NCBI RefSeq assembly: GCF_947507565.1
Contig: NC_089177.1
Span: 1,052,648 to 1,116,647, forward strand
From: Oscarella lobularis
Lineage: Eukaryota > Porifera > Homoscleromorpha > Homosclerophorida > Oscarellidae
DNA: 64,000 nucleotides
Direction: 5' to 3'
The first letter of the stretch is position 1, and the number at the start of each line of letters is the position of its first letter. This document shows positions 34,082 to 47,019 of this stretch, piece by piece. The translations under genes and the position numbers were made by a program. Under the pieces are notes generated by a model. The model was not told the origin of the DNA, did not search any database, and saw only the letters and a program-made list of their open reading frames with translations.

Positions 34082-36462
34082 TCACTTTTCAATGCCAGTG
34101 GCACTGACAGCAAAGCCGGCATAAATCAAGTTCTCACGGGGAAACGATTTTTCTAGGCCCGACGTATCGACCAAATCAACGCAAAAAGGAGGCTTGACCA
34201 CCTTAGCCAAAAATCGCTTTCCCAGAACTTCGGCTGAAAAGAAAGCGCGCGCCTCGGCAGACCAAACCATCGAGCCCTTCGGCTTGATCCCGTGCAAACG
34301 AAAGCACGCCGCACTGGCGGCGCAGGAGACGAAACGTCGCTCGAGCGAACGCACGGTGCCGTCCCTAAACGAAACGACCTCGACATTACCAAAATCGACG
34401 AAACGCACGTAATATCTTCCGCAGGGAAGCTCCTTCTCGACTTCGGCGCGATACCAGACGCCGTCGGTGCTGAAACGAGCGCAGCACGCCTCGCCGACTT
34501 TCAGCGTCGACGACGTCGATTCGTCGACGAACCACGAAGCGTTGCGAACGGCGACGTTGAGAGCCGAATTCATCTCGCCGAGCGACTCGAGCGACGGCAA
34601 TAGAACCTGCGCCCAGAAGCCGTCCGGACCGTCGGCGGAGACGACGAGAACGGAAAAGATTTTGCCGTCGAGAGGAACGCGACAGGGAGGTATGATGTTG
34701 AGCGGCAGAAGTTCGACGAGATCGACCACCTCCGAAGCGACGAGCTTCGCCGCGAAGGATCTTCCGAGACAGCGCTTCTTGAATTCGTCGACCGATTTGA
34801 ACAGCACAGCGGCGTCGCGAAGACGAAATCGGATGGCTTGGAAAGGAAAGGCGACGTCCGACGACCGGATGGGACGCACGTCGTCGACGGCGACGATTTC
34901 CACGTTTCCGAAATCGGCGAAAAAAACGCGCACGCGATCGTTGCCCGGCGACGTTTCCTTGACGATGGCGCGATACCATTTGCCGTCGTCGGCGGTGTAG
35001 CGAGCGTAGACGATTTCGTCGAGACGGGGACGATACCCTCGAGATGGAAGGGACGTGTGACTCGAGCAATAGACGTCGATTTCGTCATTGAACTTGTTGA
35101 GCGCGTCGATCCTCTTTGCGTCGTCGCTGAGAAGCGCCCAAAAGGTCGCGATCGATTCGACGTGGACGACGACGACGACGAACGTCGCGCCGACGGCGTG
35201 CGCGCACTTGACGAACTTCGCGTCGCGCGTGGCGAAACATCTCGGCGACCGCAGCGGCGGCGGCGGCACGGCGATGTTCTCGCGAACGGCGACGCGCCTT
35301 CGCACGAGCATGTCGACGATATTTTCCCCCGTCGAAGCGTCGTAGAAGTCGAGGGTGTGAACGAAAGGGTCGCAGTCGACGCGCTTAACGAGACGTCCCT
35401 TCCAGCGCTTCACGCTGGAGAGGCATCGCACCAGATCCTGCTGCGACGACGTGATAATGACGTTCGGGACGAAGGCATGTTGAGACTGAATGGGAAACGT
35501 CGAGTAAATGCGACGAGACGGGAGCGCGGCCACGTTGTTGGTGGGGACGCACATAACGTAGCCGTAATCGGCAAATCTAACCCACGCCATCGATTGATTG
35601 CCGAGTAATTTGGTCACCGTGCCGCGATACCATTGCTGCTCGGCGGCGACTAGTCGCACGGCGACGAGTTGATGAACGCGACAGACGGTGTCGACTTCGT
35701 GCAGGGTAAGCGATCGCGGCGGCGGCGTGCAATCGCGCTGAAGCTGGTCGACGAGCAACGCCAATTTCTGGAGGTTCTTATTCTCGTTCACCTGAAACGA
35801 GACGTGAAGCCATCGGTCACGATTGACGTATGATATAATCGCATCGAAAGAGCGATCAAGGGGAATAGTCATGCGAGGCATGGCGCCGATTTGGGTGACG
35901 AGAGGAAATTGCGGCAACAGCGACGTTGATTGCGGCAGAGCGTCCAAGGAAGGCTTTGGCTTTGATTGCAGAGTGTTCAATGAAGGTTTCGGCTTTGATT
36001 GTAGAGTGTTCAAGGAAGGTTTTGGCTTAGATTGCAGTGTATCCACGTGATGTTGCTGGAACAATTTCGCTTGCTCCGACGCTACTGTCGAGATTTTCCT
36101 TGCATCTTTTAGCTTCTTGGAATCCTCTGTCGTTGGTTCTGTCCCTAGATTCACTCTCGTGAAGATCCTCGTCGTGGAATCATCGGATTTTTCATCTGCT
36201 GCGAGGCGCCTGTTTTCTTTTCCCTTCGAAACGTCAGCTCCGTCGTCTTTCTTCGGTTCTCTCTCGGGATCCATTTTCAGTAGTCCTAGTGCACGCAAGA
36301 CGTCATTTCCAACGTTCACGTCATAAGCGTCGTCGTCGACGACGTCGTCGTCACTATCCCATTCGTCATCTCCCAAAATATTGCCTTGCAATGTCTCATT
36401 GCCGCCGTCGCCGCCGCCGCCGTCGCCGCCGCCGTCGTCGCCGCCGCCGTCGTCGTCGCCGC

Positions 36463-36510
<48 letters not shown>

Positions 36511-37531
36511 TGTCCCATTCTTCGTCTCCCAAAAGATTGCCTTTTGACGTCTCAGCGTTGTAACCGCCGCCGCCGCCGCCGCCGTCGTCACTGTCCCATT
36601 CGTCGTATCCCGGAAAATCGCCGCCTCCTAACGACTCTTCATCGTCTGGAAGAAAGAATTCGCTCACCGCCGCATAGCCGCACAACTGATCGGTATATTC
36701 TTCAAGTTTTCTCTTTCCCTCGGCCTTCTCGCTCAGCGCACGATCATCTTCATCTTCCTTCCCATCCTTCCCTACTGGCGGATTCTCCTTCTTATTCGGA
36801 TTCTCAACAAAAGGGCTAAAAGGCCTTGTCAGCTCAACTGAATGATTTGAGAGGCGAAGAGCAAGGGTTCCGCCCTTTGAGCCCATCTTGAAGCCGTCAA
36901 AACGAGAAATAGCAGTGAGAGCCCCTTCTCCTGTCTCGAATCTCACAAAGCTAAAAAGAAAAATGATTAGCCTGCCATTCCAGAAACACCCGTTTCAACT
37001 TACCAAGCCCGCGTTAGTAAATTTTTTCGCATTGGAAGAAAGTGCACGTTGAGGACTTTTCCACAAGATGAAAAGAATCTCGTCACATCGAACTAAACCA
37101 TCAAAATAAGAACGCGCACCTATTTAATTATTTATTTAATTAATCAATTATGTACTTCACTAAAAGAAACTGGCATCGTTCCGACGTACACTTCGTTCCT
37201 CGACACGGCTTTCTGGGCTGGAGATTTCGATTTCTGTAAGCTCCGAAACCACCTCTGATTTCTAAAAAAAAATCGGTGCTTTGCTGACAATTTCCCGGAT
37301 TAGATTTCTGCACCTCGCATCCGTCGACATTTCGAATTCGCTTGTCTGATCGTACGAATTGAATGTAGGCGATTCGTAGTCGTCCTTCATTGGATCGAAC
37401 GCGGCGTCCAACGCCGACAAATCTCTAATAAAATATGCCACGTGCATTTCGGGGGCCGTTCTCTCCTTCGCTTACCCTGCCTCGTCACGGGCTGTCTCTC
37501 TTCTCTGAACTGCATTGAGTGGCGTCGCCAT
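34082..37531 (-). CDS. RRM and triple-Tudor protein (TDRD-like)
   Basis: Tudor-repeat proteins bind symmetrically dimethylated arginine on Piwi proteins in germ granules. Small 5' exons (start 37531, MATPLNAVQRRETARDEA) lead to an RRM: NEVYVGTMPVSFSE, FDVTRFFSSCGKVLNVHFLP, RACFVRFETGEGALTAI. A 2.9 kb exon follows with acidic Asp/Gly microsatellite tracts between repeats of DEWDSDD (about 36600-36320), three repeats of KPKPSLNTLQS (about 36040-35930), and three extended Tudor domains: QQWYRGTVTKLLG with VRFADYGYV; KWYRAIVKETSPG with VFFADFGNVE; VWYRAEVEKELPCG with VRFVDFGNVE. The aromatic residues needed for methylarginine binding appear present. Stop at 34082. No MYND finger seen. Nearest by architecture are TDRD10 and TDRD1-type proteins; exact orthology is open. 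Confidence 0.88.
36400..36600. repeat. Coding triplet repeats (Asp/Gly) in Tudor gene
   Basis: GCC/GTC runs (CCGCCGTCGTCG type) at about 36403-36509 and 36564-36585. On the coding strand they give alternating poly-Gly and poly-Asp between DEWDSDD units. Frame is kept throughout. Confidence 0.9.
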
Positions 37532-37707
37532 TGCTCCCAGGAACAAACTAGAGAAAGGATTGTCGGTTTTTTGGGGGGCGATAGGTCGTCCACGCCTGCG
37601 CAATGCGAATACCATATTCATTAATTCTCTCACGTGAACATAACGGCTAAGCAGAGATAATAGTCAACACATCGAGTCTCTTTGTTGTGCACGTGCGCAC
37701 GGCAGAC

Positions 37708-40700
37708 TTAACGCCAGAATTGCAATGCATACATTGACAGAAAAACGCAAAACACGACGAAAACAAGTGAAGCCGCCTCCTTTGGCGCCCCTATAATAGA
37801 GACAAGACTTAGAGAAATACATCTTAGATACAGATACGTGCTAACTAAATAACTGTACCAGTAGAAGTGATCATATCAGAATAATATAAATAATTCTTTC
37901 TGGACTACTGTAATGTAATCTTACCTGAATAGTCCGTGCGATCTTCTAAGAGAAGAGAATTTCCTGCGACGACGAGATTCCCCAGTTGGCTGTCGGATTG
38001 TCCTCCGACATATCTCTCGAGAACCTCCTTTACCTCGTCGTAGGAAGCTGGCTGGACGCCCCGACTAGTAACAGTAAAGTTGACTTCAATGAATCCATTC
38101 GCCATTAGCCTAGACACATCATCCTCTAACCAATTCGTAAGGTGGTTCTCTGTACCTAAAAGCATTGATTGTAACGGACTGTTTTCCTCGCAGGTTGACA
38201 AACAATTTCTCAATCTAAATTTCATCTTTCTACTCGTGCTTCCTCGTTTATCTTCTATGTACGTTGAATTCGACGTTTCGCGAAAGATTCCTGAAAATAG
38301 GGCTCGCGTCGAATTGCAATAGCGGCGTCCACGGCACTCCTCGCAGAACAAGTGCCACAGAAACGTTGATCTCCTTCACCCCACCCGCGGGAGGAGTCGA
38401 AAACGCGCTCAAATTCCAGCACTGATTATAGACACTCGTCGAGCCGATCATCTGACAAATAGCTAACGACGTTCGACCCTCGTCGGCGGCTTTGCACTTA
38501 TTCAAAACCGAAACGCACTCGGTCCTAAACGGGATTGCAAAAAATCTGCAAAAAATGATTTTTTTTCTATTACTGGCAGAGCAAGGACAGGTCATTGACG
38601 TCTTGGCAAGGTTGAGCAAAAAGGAAACAGGCGAGAGACTGAAAATACACCAGTTATAAACGTTTTGTCGTACGGTTTTCTTTACCTTGAAATACTTCGC
38701 TTCGCACGAGTCTATCGATTTTAGTTTAATGACTTGACCGTTGATTGACATGGATTTATCGGCGAGCCATTTTGCGTGCAATGCAGCCGCCAGACTTTCG
38801 ACTGAGAGTCCACAGAGACCGCCAGCCAACCGATATTCGTACGGTCTATATCAACGTAAAATGTAAATAAGTCTCTTCTAAAATTCGTGCGCTCAGTTTC
38901 AGACACCTGTTGTTGAAATCTGAGCAGAAGTCGAGTTGATCGCATCCTCCTGCACATATTCCGTATTCCACTACGCATGCAAACGGTTATGTAAAGCACA
39001 AGGTTAAATTAATGAATATCTTACCGCTAGAAAGGCACTGCAGCATTTGAATCTAAAATTCCAACTGATATCTGTATCAGGGTGATTCTCTTTTGATCTT
39101 ACCTGACTCAAGTCGCGCTTGCAAGCAAGCCAAGACGAAGAGAACGGCAACGACGAATTCATCGCCTTGAAAAAGAAAACGATTCACCAGTTGCGCAGTT
39201 CCAAAGGCGATTGATACCTCTATACACGAGTTTTCGCACGACGATCCAACGGCGTGTTTGCAGCAGTCCATGATGTCTAAATCATCTGGAACTGACTGGC
39301 GCTACGAACACCGTGCAGTCTACCCCACCTTGTCCAATGTAAGAGTCTTGGGAAAGTCCTCGAAAGAGAGAACGAATGTCTGTAAGCGTCATTCCACTCC
39401 CTGCAATATAAGTATGTTGTGCAGCACGCAAGGGAAGGAATACTATGTGATATCTTTACTGTCGGAAATGCACATGAGCATCTTTGTCTAGAGAAGAAAA
39501 CTCGCACTCAATTTCAAACGTGGTATACCCCCTGTACCTCCTCCAGCCGAAAACAGTTCAAAGGATTGATAGAAGCCATTTCGCTATCGCTTGACAAATT
39601 GCTGGACATTAAATTCTAAGACGAAAATCGAATGCTAAATGTGAGTGCATCAATTTCCACTGACCGTGCAAACATCTTGACAAGACTTCCCACTGGCAAT
39701 CGATTCGTTACAGCAAAAACTCATAGACACTGCAACGGTATAATCAGCAAAAGAAAGATTGAATTTTCAGATAGTCACTCATAATGGCTTCTTCCGCGCT
39801 GCCTTCGCCTCCTCCGCCGCCTCCGTCGCCACCGTCGTCGTCGTCACTCAGACAAGTGCCGTCATCGCAGACGGCGAGAAGATGATACTTGACTACCTCC
39901 ATTTCGCTGTCAAGTCCGCTTCCTGGTTCGCGCACGGAGAGCACGTGCGTCGACCAAAAATTGTCGGTGATCTAGAGAACGAGTCCAATGAAACGAAGAT
40001 ATCGTAAAGGCGACCCCTTTTCAACTGTTTTGCACTGAGATTTGCACGCGTCGTCGCTTTGCTCGCAACACTCCTCCGTCAGCGGTTTGATTCCATAATG
40101 CGCTTCGACGAGATCGACGAAACATCGTACAATCGAATAACTCTACGCGCGTACGAATTGCTTTTAGACGTCGAATGAGGCGCGCGCGCGCGCGCGCGCG
40201 TGTACAATTCTACTTCTTTTTTGAAGCACTTGTTCACTAGGTCGCTTCCACTGATCGAGCCATCGGTGAACTAAGACGAATAAATAGAAATAGACGACTG
40301 TCGCAGTAATAAATGAAGAAGAAATCGTGTCTCACGTTCTTGCAAGAATGCTGGCAGTCGATGCTCCCCCACGAGTCGTCGCAACAGTCCCGAAAATCTG
40401 CAAAAGAGAAATTGATTCAAAATGAATCGACGACGGTAGAGGAATTTTTTTAAAAAAAAACGTGCCAAATAGAAATCTTTCTCTAAACGTCAGAGACGCT
40501 TGACTCTCCAAGCACGATATGAATTCTCCCTAGAGAAATCCCCAATGGGATATACTTAATTTATCGGTATACAAAACATTACGTCATTTCTGCAAGTACG
40601 TTCCATACTTTGCAACAGATTTCTGTTCACCGACGGCTGATCGAAAACCTTTAGCCCAACGTCAAGTAAAAAATATTGAATAAAAAAAAATCTCGTCCCA

Positions 40701-42400
40701 CCTGACCACAGAGACGTCGGCAATCGGCGCCCACGCTTGAAAGCTGTCTCGCCTGCGTGCAACATCGCCACAGCTCTAAAAACATTCAACATACGTAAGC
40801 AACTACAAAGAAGTCCAATTTTTTTGGAACCGATTTCTGACGCCGGAGGCGGTGGAGTTGAAGCCGGTCCTCCCGTAGATGGCATCGCCGTCGAAGGTCC
40901 CAACGTGGAAGGTGCCTCCGTAGACGGAATGACAGTCGACGGTCCGACAGAAGACGTTGACGGTCCCAGTGTAGATGGCCCCATTGACGTCGACTCCGTT
41001 CCATTAGCAGTCGCGTTCGCACTCGGAGACGCTATTCGCACCACATAATGATAAAGACTCTATTTTATTTTATCTATTCTAACCGGACGTGGTGTGTTCC
41101 AACAGATCGCACGTGGCTAGACTTTCCGTGTTGTTCGCTTTCGCTCGATCGATATCGCTCTGATCGGACGCCGAACAGTTGTGCAGGGCGTTCAAGCAGT
41201 TGGAATATTCTCTGTAGGCGACGCACAGACGCGACAAATTGCCTCCGGAAGCGGACGAGGCCGCCGAAAAATTTCCCAAACAAAATCCAAAACCGCAATC
41301 ATAAGCTAAGGAGAAAAAAAGAAATCGTTCGAAGCGCGTATAGCAAAAATTCTCCCAGCATCCTTTAGTATACCCTCTGTAGGCTCCACAACAGTAGGAA
41401 CGTCTTTAGGACCTTGATCGATTAATTAATTATTTAATTAAAAAAAAGATAGCGAAGAGAATACTTCTCTATGTTTTACCTGCAACGTGTTTGAGTCCTG
41501 TAAGACAATTCGTATTGCTTCGATTCGTGGTCGAGTTGTCGTATACGTTCAGTTGTATCTCCAGTGAAAAGTCGATGGTGAGGCCGGAGTCTTCATCGGC
41601 GGGTTCTTCGCCGCTGCCGACGTCCGCAGTCGGAGTCGGCGAAAACGGCAAGTCCGTTGTATTGCCGTCGTCGCCGTTGTCGTCGCCGCGATTTTGAAGT
41701 TCAATCAAAAAATTTGGTATGGCGCACCTTTTTTTTTTCAAAATACGACAATTACGCTAGAATTTCAAAAAACGGGTTATATTGATCTGCCAATACGTGA
41801 TTAGTGACGATGAGATGTTCTTCGCTGGCTCTGTCGAATTCAGGCTGCCGTCAGCGTACCAACGGCACCTAAAACACGATCAATCGAGCTGTCTTTTTAT
41901 CCCGCGTTAATTCCTTCGTAGATGGTAGCTGTTTTTCTGTGCTACAGAGCATGCAGTCACGGACTTGTACTGTTTTTCTAAGGGTATACGGGAGACCAGT
42001 GTCCGGGAACTCGATTTGTAGCGCCAAAAAAGGATCAGGTGCCGAAAATGTAGTAGAGACTTTACTAAAATCGATTGATAATTAAAGAGGACCGCTTGTG
42101 TGTGTGTGTGGTTAATTTGTCAATCTACTGCTGTGCTGTATTTAGACCTCGCCAGTGACTGCGATTCTCTAAAAGAGCGCCGACTGTGCGCTCTCGCGAT
42201 TTTCCGCCCACTTACATAGCTTGGTCGCCGTGGTAACTTCCGTTTAGCAAAACAGAAAATTCCGGGCTTTGTACGAATCTAAGCGAATAGATTTTCGGCT
42301 TGCTATCCGTCGAACACTCCTGGCTCAATATCGCGCTTGCGAAAAGCAAGAAACAAAGACCGACGACACTCGCGTGCCGAGCGAACGACGAAGACTTCAT
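37708..42400 (-). CDS. RECK-like GPI-anchored protein 1
   Basis: RECK is a GPI-anchored membrane protein that restrains metalloproteases and, with an adhesion GPCR, helps Wnt7 signal through Frizzled. The start at 42400 gives a signal peptide (VVGLCFLLFASAILSQEC). Exons then encode CRWYADGSLNSTEPA, a Pro/Thr/Ser mucin-like stretch (PSTEAPSTLGPSTAMPST), and repeated CC-x-C-x3-C motifs typical of RECK: WRCCTQARQL...DCRRLC; DCCDDSWGSIDCQHSC; ECCEQSDDACKSQC; FCCNESIASGKSCQDVC; DCCKHAVGSSCENSC. Next is CAGGCDQLDFCSDFNNRPYE, close to RECK's CQLGC..LTYCTNFNNRP, and CVSVLNKCKAADEG with an ICQ helix. The Kazal region of vertebrate RECK is not seen; instead there is FTVTSRGVQPASYDEVKEVL. The end is a hydrophobic GPI-type tail, VFVVFCVFLSMYALQFWR, TAA at 37708. 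Confidence 0.78.
40180..40200. repeat. (GC)n dinucleotide run in a RECK-like intron
   Basis: 21 bases of alternating G and C, placed in an intron between the KCFKKE exon and the YSIVRCFVDLVEAHYG exon. Alternating GC can form Z-DNA. Confidence 0.9.
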
Positions 42401-42589
42401 CCTAGACCAGAATTCGAGCGAAGAACCGACGATAAACAACGCCTCGTCGGAATGGAATATGGTGTTCCGTCGTTAGACATGCGCAGATCTCATCAAGACA
42501 CAAACACATTTATTGTGACAATACGCTCCATAAGTTCAGACGATGCAACAAACTGCAACGCGAAGTACGACGGTATAATAGTAACATAC

Positions 42590-45500
42590 TCAATTGTGTC
42601 CAAATATGACAGATGCAGCGAGCAGAATAAGAGTAGTAACGACGGCATGAGAAGCCGAGATCATTCCAGCTCCAGCAGTGGGATTGGAACCACTATCACC
42701 TTTATAAAAAAAATCAAAATCAAAAATGGCTGCACTGACTATCAAACATTCTATACGCTGTACCGTAATCTGTGAAGTCTTGAAGGAGGAGGGATCCCTG
42801 GGCGACCTTCAGGTCGCCGAGTTGAGGATTGCTAACACCGACACCAGCGGCTTCTTCCAAGACGTGTTTCAATTGAGTGTACGTCGCCGGATTCGATCCG
42901 CGGCTCGTTATAGTGAAGTTAGCTCGAACGTTGCCTTGTCCCGCTCTCCTGCAAGCAAGAAGTATTTCAGAGTCGAAAGGAGAGCATAAAGGGCATATTC
43001 CTACTCGTATCCAGCGATGCGAACGGTCTGCCTTCCGGGAAGATGAGCAAAGAGTTTCTCCACCTAAAAATCATAGTTAGCTAAGGATGAGAATATTGAC
43101 GGACGTAAGCCTCTTACAGTTATTTCGATTTGATCGGAAAGCTCGCCGAATATGGGACTGTTGACCAGATTCAACAACGGCGTCCACGTCCATCCCGGCA
43201 GAACAATCGACACCGTCATATTGACCACTTTCACGGGAGGAGCAAATCCCGTGAAATCTCTCGCCAAATTCCAGCACTGCGTCTTCGACGTCCCGAGAAG
43301 CTGGCAGATCTCCGTCGCCGAAAGACGCTCGTCGGCGGCCTTGCAATTCTGAAAGGCGGCGACGCATTCGTCCCTGTGTGAGATAACAAATAATGACATC
43401 ACAAAAAATATAGATAAATCTCTGCCCTTACTGGCATATGTGCGACAAATCGTTGTCGTCTTGACAGGGTTTAGCAATCAAAAAGCACGCCAGTGACTGC
43501 AATAAGACGAACCTGTAGCAAACGATCTGCCGTTCTATAGTGTCACTCTCTACCTTGAAAAAATCCGAATTGCACGTGTCGACGTCTTTGATTTTGACAG
43601 GACGGTCGAGAATCCACATGACTTTGTCCTTGATCCACGATCCGTGCATTGCGGCAGCCAAGCTGTCGCCCACGGGCCCACACAACATTTCGCCCAGGCG
43701 ATAGTCGAAGGATCTTCGCGCAATCAGCCCCTTATCTTATGAGTACACTAAGCTTACTTTGCCTGTACCTGTTATTGAAACCGCCGCAGAAGTCAAGATT
43801 GTTGCAGCCTCCTTGGCATTGTCCGTAGCGGACTATAAAAAAATAGCTAAGACCCGTGGAATGTCGCTTTGGTGGCTATGCATACCATTGGCGTAGCACT
43901 GAAGCAATTCCTCCTAAAGCAGCCTTTTCAAAAAATGTCAAATTTGAACAAAGTTATTCAGACCTCCTTTGCGCCATCCCTGCAGTTGCTGATCCATGTC
44001 CAGTTGGACGGGCGAAGTTTTCCATCGGTGAGCTATACAGAAGTGATAAAGCTGCTACATTAAGCCAACTACAACAAGGACCGTACGTCATCGCACAAAT
44101 CTTCGCACGCATCCTCCTCAGCACGATCGCAGCACTCGCCCGGAGCTAGAAACATAGCCATGATATACCTCTCGCTTGAGAGGTCGACCGGTCAGAGCTC
44201 ACCGTCACCACGATATCGATCGCGAACAAGGTTTCGGAAGAAAGCCCGAAGTTCCATCGCTGAGCCACCGCTTTCTATAAAGAGACATTCTGGTCGAGGC
44301 ACGCGTTGCCGTTTTTCGTCTACTAACTAACCTTTAGCAACACACTGAACGAACGCGGACTATAAAATTCAAGTAGCACGAATAAATTTTTTTCCGAAAT
44401 TGAATAGGAGAATAGGTCTTACTTCCTGTGGATTAAAACATGCCAAAACGTTGGTCGGAGACCGAAACCCGGGTTCAAGAACGTCCTGAATAAAGAAAAT
44501 TCGCCTATAACGTCGTCCGTATAATCGAATACGCGACACTTACCTCGCAGACATCGCGGCACGCTCTGTCACTAGCGAGAGTCCTATTGCAGCAGGCCAT
44601 TACCGCCTCTGTAAACGAGAGGACAATTAATTATGGAAGGAAACCGGGAAGTGCAGTAAGCCTACTTTGTACGGTATCATCTGAAGGTCCGAAGTGGTAC
44701 GGTCGATCGCCACTGTCTCCGTAAAGACACGAATTGACATCGTTCTAGTTTCAATTAACTAATTAATGAGCCTTTTGCAAGAAAAAGAAAATTTTCCCTT
44801 ACGTTCGAGCAGACTCCCGAAATCGCGTACGTGAGTTGCGTCAGTTGTTGATTCAAAGCCAATTGGTGCGGATCGGTCACGGCGAGAGCACCCAACGCCC
44901 AAAAGTCGTCAAAAGCCTAAACAAAGAGAACAAAACAGTCGACAAAAGTCCTGCCTCATTTGTTACAAACCGCTTCGCATCTGGACATGCACTCGGTTCC
45001 GTTGCAGCATTCTTCCGATGGCAATTTAACGTCGTAGTGGTCTTCGACGACGTCGGTAAAGCAGTCAAGGATATCGTCATTCTGCTGTACGAATTCGCCA
45101 ATGAATACATTGACCGGACTTTCAGTCTAATTCGTCTTACTCCTTGTCTAAGGCACTTCTGCACGATTTCCACGGTGTTGGCAGACCCAGAAACGAGCTG
45201 CAGAAAACGTTGAACTATAGAAATACTTAAGCTGTACGCATTCTCCTCCTACATTGTTGCAGACGGCTTGACACTCTGCACTACCATCATCTCGACAGCA
45301 CTCTTGAATATCTAAATCACAGCGAGAAATAACGTCTGCAAAAAAACCTAGAGGCATAGAAGCCTTACCTTTGCGAAATTCGGCGGTGGAGATGGTGGGC
45401 GGAATGGCCAATCGTCGTCTCAAGCACGCTTCGAATATTTTCTAAAAAAGAGAAAAAAGTTTTCAATTGAGTCGATCTAAAACAAGCCAACTAACGTCTT

Positions 45501-46859
45501 CTCTGCAGATCATCTCCAGTTTCGGCAAAAGGGTCGTATTGCCGGGCTTGGAAAAGTCGTAGAAAGTCTGTCATAAAAAGAGCACCACGTTCACGAGATT
45601 CTCAAAATCATCCACGATCGCGAGAAGTACCTGAGCACAGATTGTAGCACACTGGGGACGAAGAGCAGCATTATGCGCATTCTGAGCACAGCAGACCGAC
45701 AAATCTTATAATAAAAGAGAGACGGAACGTAAAGTTACAAATGCCAGTCACATCGCGAATAAACCAAACCTCTCTCGGACACGGCTGGCATCGGAGTCGT
45801 CGGCGTCGGTTGAGGCGGTGCCGTGGTATCGTCGTCGTCATCGGCGTCACTGGGAGTCGGTCCAGATGAAGGAGCTGATTCCAAAGACAATCAGTTCTGC
45901 TTCGTACAGAAAAAGAGCGAAGGCCTTACATGGTGTCATTGGACGACAGGGATTCATTTTAATTACATCCCAGGCGACTTGTTTTTCACTATTAATGTTG
46001 ACCATATTGGGGCAATTTTTAATCGCGTTCAAGCAGGTCAAGTAGTTTTCCGCGGCAGCGCAAACAAGCGATATGTTTCCTTTCGATGCAGTCGACGCAG
46101 CGTTGTAAGTCGTGGTACAGGCAAGAAGGCCACAATCAGGAACTAAATAATAAATACTATACGTCATAAAAATTCTCTTCTAACATTTTCGCTAACCAGG
46201 AGATCCCGACGGACCGCTCGTAGGCACAACTCGATTTCCTGCGCAAAAAAATAGAAAGAAGTCGAAAAAGAATCGTAACAAGGACTACAGTACCTGCGAC
46301 TAGAATTCGATTTGAGAAGCAGTTCGGATCGTTCATATCGCTGGCGCTCGGGTGATAAACGTGAACTCTCATTTCAATAAGCGCATCGGACGCTGGTCCC
46401 GGAGACGGGTTATTTGTTGGAGGAATGGGCGAGCCCGTCGCATCGTCGTCGCGAAGAGCACTCAAGAATTTCGGCACAGGGCACCTGTGTGAGAATGATG
46501 ACACCGTATAGTGAGTGTCCATCTCACAATGGCACGTCTCAGGGTCTCACCGAATCATTGTGTTTGATACGAACGTCGCCATTGTCGTGGTGTTCATCTG
46601 TCCATTCACGTACCATATGCAGCTGCATAGATTATCATTTTGTGTGCGCGGGGACACCGCCCACTGGCGGAAATTCGGCTAATTTCGCCACTTACGACGC
46701 CATAGTTCCGACGAACGTGCCGTTTATTTGTATATCGTCGGAATGGCTCAGACCGAACGCTTGAACTTGAGGTTTCGTGCCCATGGCGCAATCTTGCGCG
46801 ACGAGCGAGCCGACGAAAAGAGCGAGGCAAACGAGCAGGCAACCCAAAAGTGAAGTCAT
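42590..46859 (-). CDS. RECK-like GPI-anchored protein 2
   Basis: Tandem paralog of the previous gene, its stop being 190 bp upstream of the neighbour's start. The signal peptide starts MTSLLGCLLVCLALFVGSLV. The same exon order follows: CIWYVNGQMNTTTMATF; RCPVPKFLSALRDDD; DCGLLACTTTYNAAS ... NYLTCLNAIKNCP; SVCCAQNAHNAALRPQCATI (CC repeat); ECCRDDGSAECQAVC; further CC repeats; CQGGCNNLDFCGGFNNR; LCGPVGDSLAAAMHGSWIKD; ECVAAFQNCKAADERLSATE with ICQLLG; FTITSRGSNPATYTQLKHVL; then a GPI-type end, GMISASHAVVTTLILLAASV then IFGHN, TGA at 42590. An alternative upstream ATG exists at 46907, but the start at 46859 gives the clean signal peptide. The mucin-like stretch of paralog 1 is much shorter here. 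Confidence 0.78.
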
Positions 46860-47019
46860 CGCAAAACAACAAGGAATCAAACTGAAACGAGGTCGAATTG
46901 GAACCAACCAAACTTTCTAGCCGACGCCCTTGGTTCTAATTTAGGCAAATGAGCTCACACTACGATCGCACGCGTTTACTCGGAAATCGAAATTGTGTTA
47001 TGGAAATCAAAAGACGACG

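Noticed and set aside
34838-35608. 256-residue plus-strand open frame opposite the Tudor gene
   Set aside because: It is the antisense shadow of the Tudor exon; no domain and biased Arg/Asp/Val composition from the reverse reading.
40180-40200. Poly-Arg/Ala coding stretch in the RECK-like gene
   Set aside because: The conserved residues on both sides join better if a GTAGAA donor is used before it, so the GC run lies in an intron.
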